From the NCBI GenBank assembly GCA_003696155.1, contig RFFP01000035.1, positions 1-35,017 on the forward strand: a stretch of 35,017 nucleotides of DNA, read 5' to 3'. Positions 16,343-24,972 of the stretch are shown here, in pieces (the first letter of the stretch is position 1; the number at the start of each line of letters is the position of its first letter). Origin of the DNA: Acidobacteriota bacterium. Lineage in GTDB: Bacteria > Aquificota > Aquificia > Aquificales > Aquificaceae. Below the pieces are notes generated by a model. That model was not told the origin of the DNA. It worked only from the letters and a program-made list of their open reading frames with translations, and searched no databases. The position numbers and the translations under genes are program-made.

Positions 16343-17473
16343 TTATAGTTCCGCCCTTATCTTCTTTAAAAGTTCTCTTATTTCTGGTCTTATCTCCCCG
16401 TAGTTGGGTTGGTCAACCAAAGTTTGGTACATATAGCTTCTGTCCAATTCATCTTCAAACTCCTCAAAGTCCACGTTCATGAGCACTCTCTGGGCTTCGG
16501 GGTTAAGCCTCTGGGTTATGTCCCTGCCTGAAAGGGAGCACCATATAAGCGTCCATGCCCTTGCAAGGGCCACCGGATGGTATCCACCGCCACCCAAGTA
16601 TATGCCATCCCCTAGCAAATCCCTTATAAACTCAAAGGATCTAAGAAAGCCCCAGTTAGAAAGTTCAAACTTGGAAAGATAATCCTCTCTAAGAACGTCA
16701 GTCCCAAGCTGCAGCACATAAACCTCTGGATTGTATATGTCCTTCACCGCAGGAAGCACACCCTCAAGAACATAAAGGTACTCCCTATCGTTCACACCCT
16801 TTGGTAGTGGGATGTTTAAATTGTATCCCTTTCCCTTTCCGCTTCCCCTTTCTTCAAAAAAACCCCTTTTGAAGGGAAAAGCATAATCGGGTGACTGGTG
16901 CAAGGATATAACAAAAACTCTGTCATCCTCGTAAAAGAAGTCCTGTACACCATCGCAGTGATGGGCATCTAAGTCTATGTAAAGTATTCTCTTAAAGCCC
17001 TTGTTGAGTAAATGCTTAAGGGCTATGCCCGGGTCGTTTATAAAACAGAAGCCATTAGCCTTACTTGGATAGGCATGGTGCATGCCACCCGCAGGGTTGA
17101 AAGTAAGGTAGCCTTCAAAAAACATATCCACCGCCTGTAGAGAAGAGCCAGTGGCAAGCAGGGAGCCCTTCCACATGGCTGGGGATATGGGGTTTTCGTA
17201 GGTTCCTATGTTAAAGGTCTCTCTAACGTGCCTGTTCACACATTTACATCTATCCACATCTTCAAGGGCTTTTATGTAATCCTCTGTGTGAAAAAGAAGT
17301 AGCTCCTCCCAAGAGGCAAACCTGCTCTCCAAGAGCTCCTTCCCCTCAAGCAAACCAAGAGCCCAAAGTAGCTCAAGGAGCAAGGACACCCTCGGAATTC
17401 TAAGGGGATGGTTTGAGCTGTAGCGGTAGTCTTTATATCTAAGACTACCTATTAGTAAGGGTTTCCTCTGCAT
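16343..17473 (-). CDS. acuC: Histone-deacetylase-superfamily amidohydrolase (HDLP/AcuC-like)
   Basis: A zinc-dependent deacylase of 376 residues, essentially the length of Aquifex HDLP (375), the structural model for class I HDACs. The catalytic set is intact: H132-H133 in GGMHHAYP; zinc ligands D169 and H171 in IDLDAHHCDG and a third aspartate in QLGTD near 259; the transition-state tyrosine in GGGGYHP near 298. Residues run one position ahead of HDLP numbering. The native substrate of bacterial HDLP proteins is not established; acetyl-lysine proteins, acetyl-CoA synthetase (as for AcuC) or acetylated polyamines are possible. It overlaps the upstream sensor gene by 29 bp. Confidence 0.93.
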   Translation of the reverse strand: MQRKPLLIGSLRYKDYRYSSNHPLRIPRVSLLLELLWALGLLEGKELLESRFASWEELLLFHTEDYIKALEDVDRCKCVNRHVRETFNIGTYENPISPAMWKGSLLATGSSLQAVDMFFEGYLTFNPAGGMHHAYPSKANGFCFINDPGIALKHLLNKGFKRILYIDLDAHHCDGVQDFFYEDDRVFVISLHQSPDYAFPFKRGFFEERGSGKGKGYNLNIPLPKGVNDREYLYVLEGVLPAVKDIYNPEVYVLQLGTDVLREDYLSKFELSNWGFLRSFEFIRDLLGDGIYLGGGGYHPVALARAWTLIWCSLSGRDITQRLNPEAQRVLMNVDFEEFEDELDRSYMYQTLVDQPNYGEIRPEIRELLKKIRAEL

Positions 17474-18737
17474 AACTTTTTACTAAGTTATGTATCTCCC
17501 TGTAGTTTATGTCGCCGGCTAATACGTAGCTTTTTCCTGCATAGTTAAACTTTTTTGAGACGGTTATACAAAAATCGTCGGTAGCCTGCGAAATGTATAT
17601 GGGAGAAAGATAGACATCCTCATGGCTTGCTTTTCTAAAGTACTCCCTTTCGGACCTATCCGCACCTTTCCTACCCGTCTTGATTGGATAGTTTTTCTTC
17701 GGATTTATCACATTGTTTGATATCTGCAAGCCTCTTTCGTTCATGACATAAAACAGTTCAAAGTATGGGTACTCTTTGAAAAAGTCATAGAGCAGAAACT
17801 CCCATATGTCCATATCATTCTCTTTTAGCCTTTCCGCTATACGTTGAAAGTCTTCCTTTATCCTTTCCCTTATTTTGAATATAAACTCCCTCCTTTTATA
17901 CTCACACAGTACAACGGAAGGTTTTTCGCCATGAAAGATAAAAAAGGATGCATCCTGTATGCTATCCAGCCTGCTTTTGAGCTCCGCCCTAAGCTTAAAA
18001 AACTCTTCAAAGTCCTTCACCTCTTGTAGAGAAATGCAATAACCATGCACATAGACAGGTTTTATCTCCGCATACAGCAGGGAAAACTCCTTATGAAACT
18101 CCTCGTATATCTCCTTCACCCTTTCCTCGCTTAGCTTATATTTTGAAAGCACGTACACCTCCCTATCCTCATAGGATAGCCCTGTTTCGCCCTCTATATC
18201 GCTTTTTATGTCCTCGTACAGTATCTTTATAAGACTTTCCTCCTTTGAGGAACCTAACATATCCCTGAAATGCTCTAGACCGCTCATATAAAAGCCGTAT
18301 AAAAAGTAGGGCTGTCTGAAAAGAGACCTGAGCTTCTGAAATATGGGCACCGTGGTCTCTTTGAACATGTTTATATAGTGGAGTACAACCTCGTAAAACA
18401 GCAGTCCGATGTAGGAGCCTTTCCTGTCTACCAGTATGATTGGACTTTTAAAGCTGTTGAAGAAGTCCAGAAGGGTCGTCAGTTGTTGAGGCTTTACTGT
18501 GGAAATCCTCAGTTTCATAAGTGGCCTTGCAAGGTCCCCAACGGTAAGCCCCTCTCTGGACTGCGCCCTTATTAGGTCTATTTTTCTTATAACGCCTACT
18601 GGTCTGTTTTCCTTAACAACAACCAACAAGTCATATATCAGATGCTCTTCAAAGGTCTTTAATCCCTCTAGTATACTAAGGTCATACTCTATCTTGGGTA
18701 TACCTGTGGTGAGCTCGGATAGGTCAATCTCCTTCAT
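17445..18737 (-). CDS. Cytoplasmic CBS-pair protein with C-terminal PDC/Cache-like sensor domain
   Basis: A 430-residue protein with no signal or membrane helix. Residues about 10-135 look like two CBS modules (DLLVVVKENRPVGVIRKIDLIRA; SPIILVDRKGSYIGLLFYEVVL), which usually bind adenine nucleotides. The middle (about 150-310) is helical and highly charged; a degenerate GGDEF-like fold is possible but I see no motif. The C-terminus (about 325-430) has a PDC/Cache pattern: LFYVMNERGLQISNNV, RKGADRSEREYFRKA, VYLSPIYISQATDDFCITVS and a final VLAGDINYREI. Cache domains are normally extracytoplasmic, so a soluble one is notable. It overlaps acuC by 29 bp and the transporter by 4 bp. Confidence 0.75.
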   Translation of the reverse strand: MKEIDLSELTTGIPKIEYDLSILEGLKTFEEHLIYDLLVVVKENRPVGVIRKIDLIRAQSREGLTVGDLARPLMKLRISTVKPQQLTTLLDFFNSFKSPIILVDRKGSYIGLLFYEVVLHYINMFKETTVPIFQKLRSLFRQPYFLYGFYMSGLEHFRDMLGSSKEESLIKILYEDIKSDIEGETGLSYEDREVYVLSKYKLSEERVKEIYEEFHKEFSLLYAEIKPVYVHGYCISLQEVKDFEEFFKLRAELKSRLDSIQDASFFIFHGEKPSVVLCEYKRREFIFKIRERIKEDFQRIAERLKENDMDIWEFLLYDFFKEYPYFELFYVMNERGLQISNNVINPKKNYPIKTGRKGADRSEREYFRKASHEDVYLSPIYISQATDDFCITVSKKFNYAGKSYVLAGDINYREIHNLVKSYAEETLTNR

Positions 18738-20239
18738 ATATGAGGTCCCGAGAGGTATCTTCTCCTACTATCCACCGCTACAAAGGCAAGGAAGACAAGA
18801 GTGGCAAGGATGAAAAAGCGTGCAACTACCACCTCTGTGCCCATCTGGCTTAGTACCTGGGGAGCTTTTACTATTCCCCACTGGTAAAGGAGAAAAACCA
18901 AGAATACGGGGGACACTACGGCGAAAAGGTATACAAGCCCTTTTGGAATTTTTACAAAAACGTCCCTTGTAAGCTCGTGGTGTAACCTGTTGACTCCAAA
19001 TATCCACACAAACACTACTATCTCCACAAGAGCAAAGAACACAAGCATAAAGGTACCAGCCCAGAAGTCTACCTCGTCTATAAAGCCCGGCAGGAAAGCA
19101 GACAAGAAGGCTCCCACACTTACCATAGCCATAGAGACGTTAACAGCCTTTGTATGACTCCAGCGCATCTCATCCTCAAAGAGGGATATAAGGGGTTGGG
19201 TAAGAGCCAAAGAAGAGGTAAGGGCAGCAACAAACAGAAGGAAAAACCATACCGCGGAAAGAAAAGAACCCAATGGAAGAGCCATGAGAACTGCAGGCAT
19301 GGACATAAAGCCAAGCCTAAAGGTGCCTTCTTTGGCAAGCTCTGGTACCGCAAGAGCTCCAAACATTGCAAAGGCAGCGGGTATGGCTATGGACGCTCCT
19401 ATTACAACCTCCACGAACTCGTTAATACCCGCTGTCCAGAGGCCAGCCTTCAGGACATCTTCCTTAGCCTTCACATAGCTTGCATAGGTGGCTATGGCAC
19501 CCATACCAAGGGATAGGGTAAAAAATATCTGTCCCGAAGCCTCAAGCCAGACATGAGGGTCGTATATCTTGCTAAAGTCAGGGGTGTATATGAAAAGAAG
19601 ACCCTCAAGACCCCTACCACCCTTTATAGATAGAGAAACAGCTCCAAGAAAAAGACCCATTAGAAGAAGAGCGGGTATACCAAACTTGGCGGTGAGCTCT
19701 ATGCCCCTTACCACACCCCTCTGGAGTATGTACCAGTTGACCAAGAGGGTGACCACCAAGAAAAAGATGGCAAGGTATGAGGGCTGTGTATAGCCTTTGA
19801 AAAAGTCCACGTAAGGAGTCATGGCAACCTTTGGGTCTTGGCTCCCCACAGGAGTGGGCATCTGTCCAAGAAGGGAAAGCACCGAAAAGCCCAAGGTCCA
19901 AGACTCTATGTATATGTAGTAGCAGACTATGAGGAAGGGTATGGCAACACCAAGGGAGCCAAGAACCCTTGCCCAGTTGGCATGATGGAAGAGAGAACCC
20001 ATTATGCCTGTCATAGAGCCGTGTCCCTTTGCTCCTGCGTACCTGCCTATTACCCACTCAAGTACCATAAGAGGAATACCAAGAAATATAAGAGAGATAA
20101 AGTAGGGAACCATAAAAGCACCACCACCGTAGAGGGCTACCTTTGATGGAAACCTAAGAAGGTTGCCCAATCCCACTGCATTGCCCGCAGCAGCAAATAT
20201 TAGACCTATTTTCGTTGCCCACTGTTCCCTGTTTCTCAT
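18734..20239 (-). CDS. Sodium-dependent amino-acid transporter, NSS/LeuT family
   Basis: A 501-residue, 12-TM symporter closely resembling Aquifex LeuT: start REQWATKIGLIFAAAGNAVGLGNLLRFP (sodium sites in TM1), YYIYIESWTLGF in TM3 (Y108 equivalent kept), QIFFTLSLGMGAIATYASY in TM6 and ALTSSLALTQPL in TM8. Compared with LeuT, pocket positions appear to be V104 to Ile, F259 to Met and I359 to Leu, so substrate preference may differ from leucine/alanine. It overlaps dapL by 4 bp upstream and the CBS/PDC gene by 4 bp downstream. Confidence 0.93.
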   Translation of the reverse strand: MRNREQWATKIGLIFAAAGNAVGLGNLLRFPSKVALYGGGAFMVPYFISLIFLGIPLMVLEWVIGRYAGAKGHGSMTGIMGSLFHHANWARVLGSLGVAIPFLIVCYYIYIESWTLGFSVLSLLGQMPTPVGSQDPKVAMTPYVDFFKGYTQPSYLAIFFLVVTLLVNWYILQRGVVRGIELTAKFGIPALLLMGLFLGAVSLSIKGGRGLEGLLFIYTPDFSKIYDPHVWLEASGQIFFTLSLGMGAIATYASYVKAKEDVLKAGLWTAGINEFVEVVIGASIAIPAAFAMFGALAVPELAKEGTFRLGFMSMPAVLMALPLGSFLSAVWFFLLFVAALTSSLALTQPLISLFEDEMRWSHTKAVNVSMAMVSVGAFLSAFLPGFIDEVDFWAGTFMLVFFALVEIVVFVWIFGVNRLHHELTRDVFVKIPKGLVYLFAVVSPVFLVFLLYQWGIVKAPQVLSQMGTEVVVARFFILATLVFLAFVAVDSRRRYLSGPHI

Positions 20240-21399
20240 AGCTTTAGCTTCCTAATCCTCTCCGCAGCCTCTAAGAGCCTTTCTGTGGGCACGGTCAGGG
20301 ATATTCTAAAGTATCCCTCTCCGTACTCGCCAAAGCCGTTGCCCGGCGTACACACTATACTACATTCATCCAACAGTTTGGCAACAAAGTCCGCGGATGT
20401 ATAACCCTTGGGCACCTTCACCCAAAGGTAGAAGGTGGCATCGGAGCTGTAAACCTCAAGGCCTATGCCCCTAAGGGCAGAAACCATAGCCTCCCTTCTA
20501 TTCCTGTACACATCCCTTATCTTCTGAACCTCATCTTCGGGCAGGCTTAGGGCTGTTATGGCTGCTTCTTGAATGGCTTGAAACTGCCCCGAGTCCACGT
20601 TGGTCTTTACCTTACCGAGCCCTGCCACAATATCTGCGTTGCCTACCGCCATACCTATACGCCAGCCCGTCATGTTAAAGGTTTTGGAAAAGGAGTGAAA
20701 CTCTATAGCTATCTCCTTTGCCCCATCTATCTGCAGTATGGACATGGGCTTTTCTTCGCCGAAGTACATCTCCGAGTAAGCAAGGTCCGAAGCCACTATT
20801 ATGTTTCTCTCCCTTGCCCAGGCTATTAGTTCCTCGTAAAATTCCTTGCTTGCTGTGGCTGAGGTGGGATTGTTTGGATAGTTGACCCATATTATCTTTG
20901 CCCTTCTTAGGACCTCTTCGGGCACTGACCTAAAGTCTGGCAAAAAGCCGTTCTCTTCCCTAAGGGGCATAAGGTATGGTTCTCCACCTGCAAAGAGGGT
21001 TCCTATTTTATAGACAGGATAGGCAGGGTCTGGACACAGGACCACGTCCCCGGGGTTCACAAAGGCTAAGGGAAAGTGGGCTATGCCCTCCTTTGAACCT
21101 ATTAGAGCTACCACCTCCTTTTCAGGGTCCAGCTCCACACCAAAACGCCTCTTGTACCAATCTGCCACCGCTTGCCTGAAGGAGAACATACCCTCGTAGG
21201 AGGGATAGCGGTGATGTTCGGGTTTTTCTACAGCCCTCTTCATAGCTTCCACTATAGGCTTTGGTGTGGGAATGTCCGGATCGCCCACTCCCAGGTCTAT
21301 AATATCCACGCCCTGCACCAACTTTTCCCTTTTTTTCTTGTCTATCTGAGCAAATAGGTAAGGGGGGAGGCTTTTTATCCTTTGAGAGTACTCAAGCAT
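20236..21399 (-). CDS. dapL: LL-diaminopimelate aminotransferase
   Basis: A 387-residue class I/II PLP aminotransferase converting tetrahydrodipicolinate directly to LL-diaminopimelate for lysine and peptidoglycan. The PLP lysine is K239 in SFSKTFNMTGWRIG. IDLGVGDPDIPTP, YPSYEGMFSFRQAVADWYKRRFGV, NPGDVVLCPDPAYPVYK and WVNYPNNPTSA fit DapL and close aminotransferases of Aquifex. An alternative is a broader-specificity aminotransferase (alanine or aspartate). GGAGGAAG precedes the ATG. It leads the dapL-transporter-sensor-deacetylase operon. Confidence 0.88.
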   Translation of the reverse strand: MLEYSQRIKSLPPYLFAQIDKKKREKLVQGVDIIDLGVGDPDIPTPKPIVEAMKRAVEKPEHHRYPSYEGMFSFRQAVADWYKRRFGVELDPEKEVVALIGSKEGIAHFPLAFVNPGDVVLCPDPAYPVYKIGTLFAGGEPYLMPLREENGFLPDFRSVPEEVLRRAKIIWVNYPNNPTSATASKEFYEELIAWARERNIIVASDLAYSEMYFGEEKPMSILQIDGAKEIAIEFHSFSKTFNMTGWRIGMAVGNADIVAGLGKVKTNVDSGQFQAIQEAAITALSLPEDEVQKIRDVYRNRREAMVSALRGIGLEVYSSDATFYLWVKVPKGYTSADFVAKLLDECSIVCTPGNGFGEYGEGYFRISLTVPTERLLEAAERIRKLKL

Positions 21400-21423
21400 G
21401 TCTTCCTCCTGGAGATTTTGTAT

Positions 21424-21429
21424 TATTAT
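21424..21429 (-). promoter_or_regulatory. Probable -10 box for dapL operon in a 35-bp divergent gap
   Basis: On the minus strand the gap reads GGGTATAATAATAC, giving a perfect TATAAT about 25 bp before the dapL start. The matching -35 region would lie inside rnhC and is not close to consensus. The same AT stretch lies about 6-14 bp before the rnhC ATG on the other strand, so rnhC mRNA would be nearly leaderless if transcribed from here. Confidence 0.45.
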
Positions 21430-21434
21430 ACCCG

Positions 21435-22214
21435 ATGCCCACTCTAACCCTTAAAGTTCCACCACAAGAAAAGGATAGGCTAAAGAAAGAACTCTTAAAG
21501 ATGGGTTTTGAAGAGGGTTTTGTGCCAAATACGGTTTGGTCTCTTAGATGTGGCGGGAATCAAGCTCTTCTTTACCCGTCAGGTAGCCTCCTGCTTCAGG
21601 GCGCCCATGCACAGGAGCTAAAGGAGAAAATCCTCAGCCTTTTGTCTTCACTAGACAGAACTCAGATAGGCTGTGATGAATCCGGTAAGGGGGATGTATT
21701 TGGTCCTCTGGTGGTCTGCTGTGCCATAGTTAAGCCAGAGTACTACAAAAAGGTTCTCTCTTTAAATCCTAAGGACAGCAAGAATTTAAGGGATGACCAT
21801 TTGAAAATGTTGTACAAGGCTCTCAAGGAGTTTGTAGAGCACAACTGCCTTATTCTTGAGCCTCAAGAGCTCAACAAGCTCCACGAGGAGTTCAAAAACC
21901 TAAACAGAATTCTTGACTATGCCTACGGGCAACTTTTGGGAAGTCTTTTCCAGAGCTATCCGGAGGCTCAGTTTTTTGTGGATGCCTATTCAAAGAAAAA
22001 TCCCTTTGGTGATAAGGTTGTTTATGAGACAAGGGCGGAAGAGAGGTTAGCGGTTGCCGTTGCAAGCATCTTGGCAAGGGGAAAGTTCTTAGCTTGGCTT
22101 TCTTCCCACGGTCTTCCCAAGGGTTCTTCAAGGGAGGTAATAAACATGGCTAAGGAGCTCCTCAGAAGAGAACCAGAAAGGGCTAAAAGAGTCTTAAAAA
22201 CCTTCTTCCTATGA
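21435..22214 (+). CDS. rnhC: Ribonuclease HIII
   Basis: Cleaves the RNA strand of RNA-DNA hybrids. It is 259 residues: an N-terminal TBP-like substrate-binding domain (about 1-70) and a catalytic RNase H domain with IGCDESGKGDVFGPLVV (D81, E82), as typical of HIII rather than HII (which has DExGRG). Later acidic residues include DAYSKKNP and the conserved ARAEERLAVAVASILAR-like segment (TRAEERLAVAVASILAR). The start at ATG 21435 has no clear ribosome site. The 3' end overlaps convergent permease by 32 bp. Confidence 0.93.
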   Translation: MPTLTLKVPPQEKDRLKKELLKMGFEEGFVPNTVWSLRCGGNQALLYPSGSLLLQGAHAQELKEKILSLLSSLDRTQIGCDESGKGDVFGPLVVCCAIVKPEYYKKVLSLNPKDSKNLRDDHLKMLYKALKEFVEHNCLILEPQELNKLHEEFKNLNRILDYAYGQLLGSLFQSYPEAQFFVDAYSKKNPFGDKVVYETRAEERLAVAVASILARGKFLAWLSSHGLPKGSSREVINMAKELLRREPERAKRVLKTFFL

Positions 22215-22992
22215 GCTTTACAAGAGCACTCAGAAGAAAAAGCAAGACCATAAGCCCCACAACCGCACCCCCAGGCGGAAGGTCAGCGTATAGGGAGAGG
22301 ATTATACCTACGACCAAAGCCAGTAAGGAAAAGAAAAGGGAAAGCATAAGGCTGGATGTGAAAGACCACGACAGAAAAAGGGAGGTCATGGGAGGTATGG
22401 ATATAAAGCTTGCGGAAAGCACCAGACCCACCACCTTTATGGATAGCACTATGTTTGCAGAGGCTATGGCCACCAAAAGATAGTTCAACAGGTTTACCTT
22501 TACGCCCCTTAACCTTGCCAATTCTTCGTTAAAACACAGAAGCATCAGGCTTTTAAAATTGAGGAATACAAAGCCCACAGTAAGGGAAGAAACCGCAATA
22601 GAAAGGTAGAGTTCCTCTTCCGTCACCGTTAGCATACTTCCAAAAAGATAGGAGTATAGGTTGGTTCCTAGGTTCTGGCTCACCCCGAGGATAACGATGG
22701 CAAGGGCAACACCGAAGGAAAAAAACAGGGACACAAGGGTATCCGCTGGAATGGATTTTTTATCTATCAGAAACTGAAGAAACAGGCCCAGAGCTACAGT
22801 GTAGAACACAGTAAAGGTCATAGGTTCAAGCCCAAACACTAACGCTAAGGCTATACCACCGAAGGCAGCATGAGAAAGTCCTGCGCCCAACATGGCAAGC
22901 CTTTTGATTATTAGAAAAACTCCTATCAGAGCTGTAGAGGAGGCTATAAGAAAAGCAGACAGGAAGCCCTTCCAGAATAAGAAAAAGTCCAT
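22183..22992 (-). CDS. Orphan ABC-3 family metal transporter permease
   Basis: A 269-residue membrane protein from the ATG at 22992 (MDFFLFWKGFLSAF). The frame is open to 23109, but that extension overlaps polX and looks unlike the family. About eight hydrophobic segments. Signatures: IKRLAMLGAGLSHAAFGGIALALVFG (the DxLSHAxLPG region of ZnuB/MntB), ELARLRGVKVNLLNYLLVAIASANIVLSIKVVGLVLSASFISIPPMTS. It is closer to standard ZnuB/TroC than the permease at 1872-2600. Neither ATPase nor binding protein is adjacent. Only 28 bp separate it from divergent polX. Confidence 0.88.
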   Translation of the reverse strand: MDFFLFWKGFLSAFLIASSTALIGVFLIIKRLAMLGAGLSHAAFGGIALALVFGLEPMTFTVFYTVALGLFLQFLIDKKSIPADTLVSLFFSFGVALAIVILGVSQNLGTNLYSYLFGSMLTVTEEELYLSIAVSSLTVGFVFLNFKSLMLLCFNEELARLRGVKVNLLNYLLVAIASANIVLSIKVVGLVLSASFISIPPMTSLFLSWSFTSSLMLSLFFSLLALVVGIILSLYADLPPGGAVVGLMVLLFLLSALVKLIGRRFLRLF

Positions 22993-23020
22993 TCCAAAAA
23001 TTTTACCTATCTTATTATCC

Positions 23021-24772
23021 ATGGACAAAAACAAGGAGCTGGCACGCATATTTGAGAAGATGGCGGACATCCTTGAATTCCTCGGAGACAACGCATACCG
23101 CATAAACACCTACAGAAGGGTTGCCAACATCCTCTCTGAACTTAGCACAGATATAGAGGAGCTTGTAAGCACTGGGAAGATACGTAGCATTCCGGGCATA
23201 GGGGAGTCAAGCTTGGAAAAGATTTTGGAGTATCTTCAGACGGGCAAGGTATCAAAGTACGAGGAGCTTAGAAAAAAGGTGCCCGAAGACCTTCTGGAGC
23301 TTATGGATGTGCCAGGGATAGGACCAAAAACTCTAAAGCTTGCCTACGATAGACTGAGAATAAGGACAAAGGAGGACTTTATAAGGGCGGTAAGGAGCGG
23401 TATGCTGGCAACCATTCCCGGTATAGGAGAAAAAAAGGTAAGCAACATAATGAGGGGTTTGGAACTGTGGGAGAAAAGTAAGGAGAGGATGAATCTTATA
23501 GAAGCCTACCATATAGCAATGGACTTACTCAAACATTTTGAAAAGGTGAAGGAGCTTTATGAAAAGCTAGAGCCGGCGGGTAGTTTAAGAAGGTACAAGG
23601 AGACAGTAGGGGATATAGACCTGCTTATCTGTGCAAGGAGGGAAAACTGGACAGAGCTACATAAGCATTTTGTAGCCTACGAGGGTGTGCAGGAGGTTCT
23701 CCTTCACGGTGAGACCAAGTCTAGCGTAGTTCTAAAAAACGGCAAGCAGGTGGACCTAAGGACTATAGAGCCCCACCAGTGGGGTTCAGCCCTTCAGTAC
23801 TTTACAGGCTCAAAGGAGCACAATGTAAGGATAAGGGACATAGCTAAGGCTAAGGGTCTTAAGCTCAGCGAATACGGTGTGTTTAAGGCAGATACGGAGG
23901 AGTGGCTAGGTGGGAGGACGGAAGAGGAGGTTTACTCCCTTCTTGGTATGCAGGTGCCACCGCCCGAGCTCAGGGAAAACGCTGGCGAGGTAGAGCTTGC
24001 CCTTGAGGGAAGGCTTCCAAGGCTTGTGGAGCTTTCGGATATAAAGGGAGACTTTCACATGCACAGCAACTGGAGCGACGGCATGGCAAGCTTAGAGGAG
24101 ATGGCTCGGGCCTGCTTTGAGCTGGGATACAGATATATGGTTATGGGTGACCACTCTCAGTCCTCAAGGGTTGCCAACGGCCTTGACCCTGACCGCTACA
24201 GGGAGCAGTTCAAGCTCATAGAGAAGCTAAACCAATATTACAATCCTTTGGGCTTCTACATACTCAAGGGTTGCGAGGTGGATATACTACCGGATGGCTC
24301 TTTAGACCTGCCCGATGAACTGCTCGAGGAGTTTGATTTTGTGGTTGCATCTATCCACTCACGCTTTAACCAGGATAACACTTACAGGATACTAAAGGCT
24401 ATGGAAAGCCCCTATGTGAACCTTATAGGACACCCAACGGGTAAAGCCTACGGTACAAGGGAGGGCTATCCAATAGACTTTGAAAAGGTTCTCAAGCAGG
24501 CCAAAGAGACGGGAACGGCTCTTGAACTTAATACCCATAGGGCAGACCTTTCTCCAGAGAAGGTAAAAAGGTGCATGGAAGAAGGAGTTATGATAGCTAT
24601 AGTGACCGATGCTCATTCGGTAAGGCATCTATCTTACATCAAGCTGGGTGTGGGTCTTGCGAGAAGGGGCTGGGCTGTGCCTGAGCTTGTGCTTAATACG
24701 AGGGATTTAGAAGGTGTTAAGGCGTTTGTGGAAGCTAAAAGGAAGAAGATGTTAAGCTACATAACTTCTTAG
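23021..24772 (+). CDS. polX: DNA polymerase/3'-5' exonuclease PolX
   Basis: A 583-residue family X polymerase, probably acting in base-excision or gap-filling repair. The ATG at 23021 (MDKNKELARIFEKMADILEF) is the usual N-terminus; an upstream in-frame start at 22892 would run into the divergent permease gene. Order: 8-kDa-like domain and helix-hairpin-helix motifs (IPGIGESSLEKI, VPGIGPKTLKLA, IPGIGEKKVSNI; residues 1-160), polymerase palm with GDIDLLI and VDLRTI metal sites, then a C-terminal PHP phosphoesterase/exonuclease (DFHMHSNWSDG, MGDHSQSS, GCEVDIL, AIVTDAHS; about 340-575). Length is typical. Confidence 0.95.
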   Translation: MDKNKELARIFEKMADILEFLGDNAYRINTYRRVANILSELSTDIEELVSTGKIRSIPGIGESSLEKILEYLQTGKVSKYEELRKKVPEDLLELMDVPGIGPKTLKLAYDRLRIRTKEDFIRAVRSGMLATIPGIGEKKVSNIMRGLELWEKSKERMNLIEAYHIAMDLLKHFEKVKELYEKLEPAGSLRRYKETVGDIDLLICARRENWTELHKHFVAYEGVQEVLLHGETKSSVVLKNGKQVDLRTIEPHQWGSALQYFTGSKEHNVRIRDIAKAKGLKLSEYGVFKADTEEWLGGRTEEEVYSLLGMQVPPPELRENAGEVELALEGRLPRLVELSDIKGDFHMHSNWSDGMASLEEMARACFELGYRYMVMGDHSQSSRVANGLDPDRYREQFKLIEKLNQYYNPLGFYILKGCEVDILPDGSLDLPDELLEEFDFVVASIHSRFNQDNTYRILKAMESPYVNLIGHPTGKAYGTREGYPIDFEKVLKQAKETGTALELNTHRADLSPEKVKRCMEEGVMIAIVTDAHSVRHLSYIKLGVGLARRGWAVPELVLNTRDLEGVKAFVEAKRKKMLSYITS

Positions 24773-24972
24773 AACTAACTCCGAGAGGAGGGCAGGTAGC
24801 ACAGCTTAGGATATTTACCAATTCAAACAGCGACTGGATTAACAAACGTAAATCCAATAGGCAACTGGTGTGGAATGGAGGATGAAGACTTGCTTGGCTG
24901 TTTTAGCAGTTTAAGTAAAGCCCTACATGAGACATTGACAAGGCGCATCATATGTTATAAATTTTTTGAGGC
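24773..24972. promoter_or_regulatory. 200-bp intergenic stretch with promoter-like boxes
   Basis: Between polX and the GGDEF-like gene. TTGACA (24935-24940) is followed by TATAAA (24956-24961); the 15-bp spacing is short for a sigma-70 promoter. GAGG (24967-24970) serves as ribosome site for the ATG at 24973. The left part shows no gene. Confidence 0.4.

Noticed and set aside
22993-23109. N-terminal extension of the orphan permease
   Set aside because: The extension would overlap polX, is not hydrophobic and does not resemble ABC-3 permease N-termini; the ATG at 22992 fits better.
24773-24972. Possible remnant of an IS200/IS605-type right end
   Set aside because: A segment near 24865-24940 (GTGTGGAATGG then GCCCTACATGAG) vaguely recalls such ends, but there is no transposase remnant or second end, so the resemblance is too weak.
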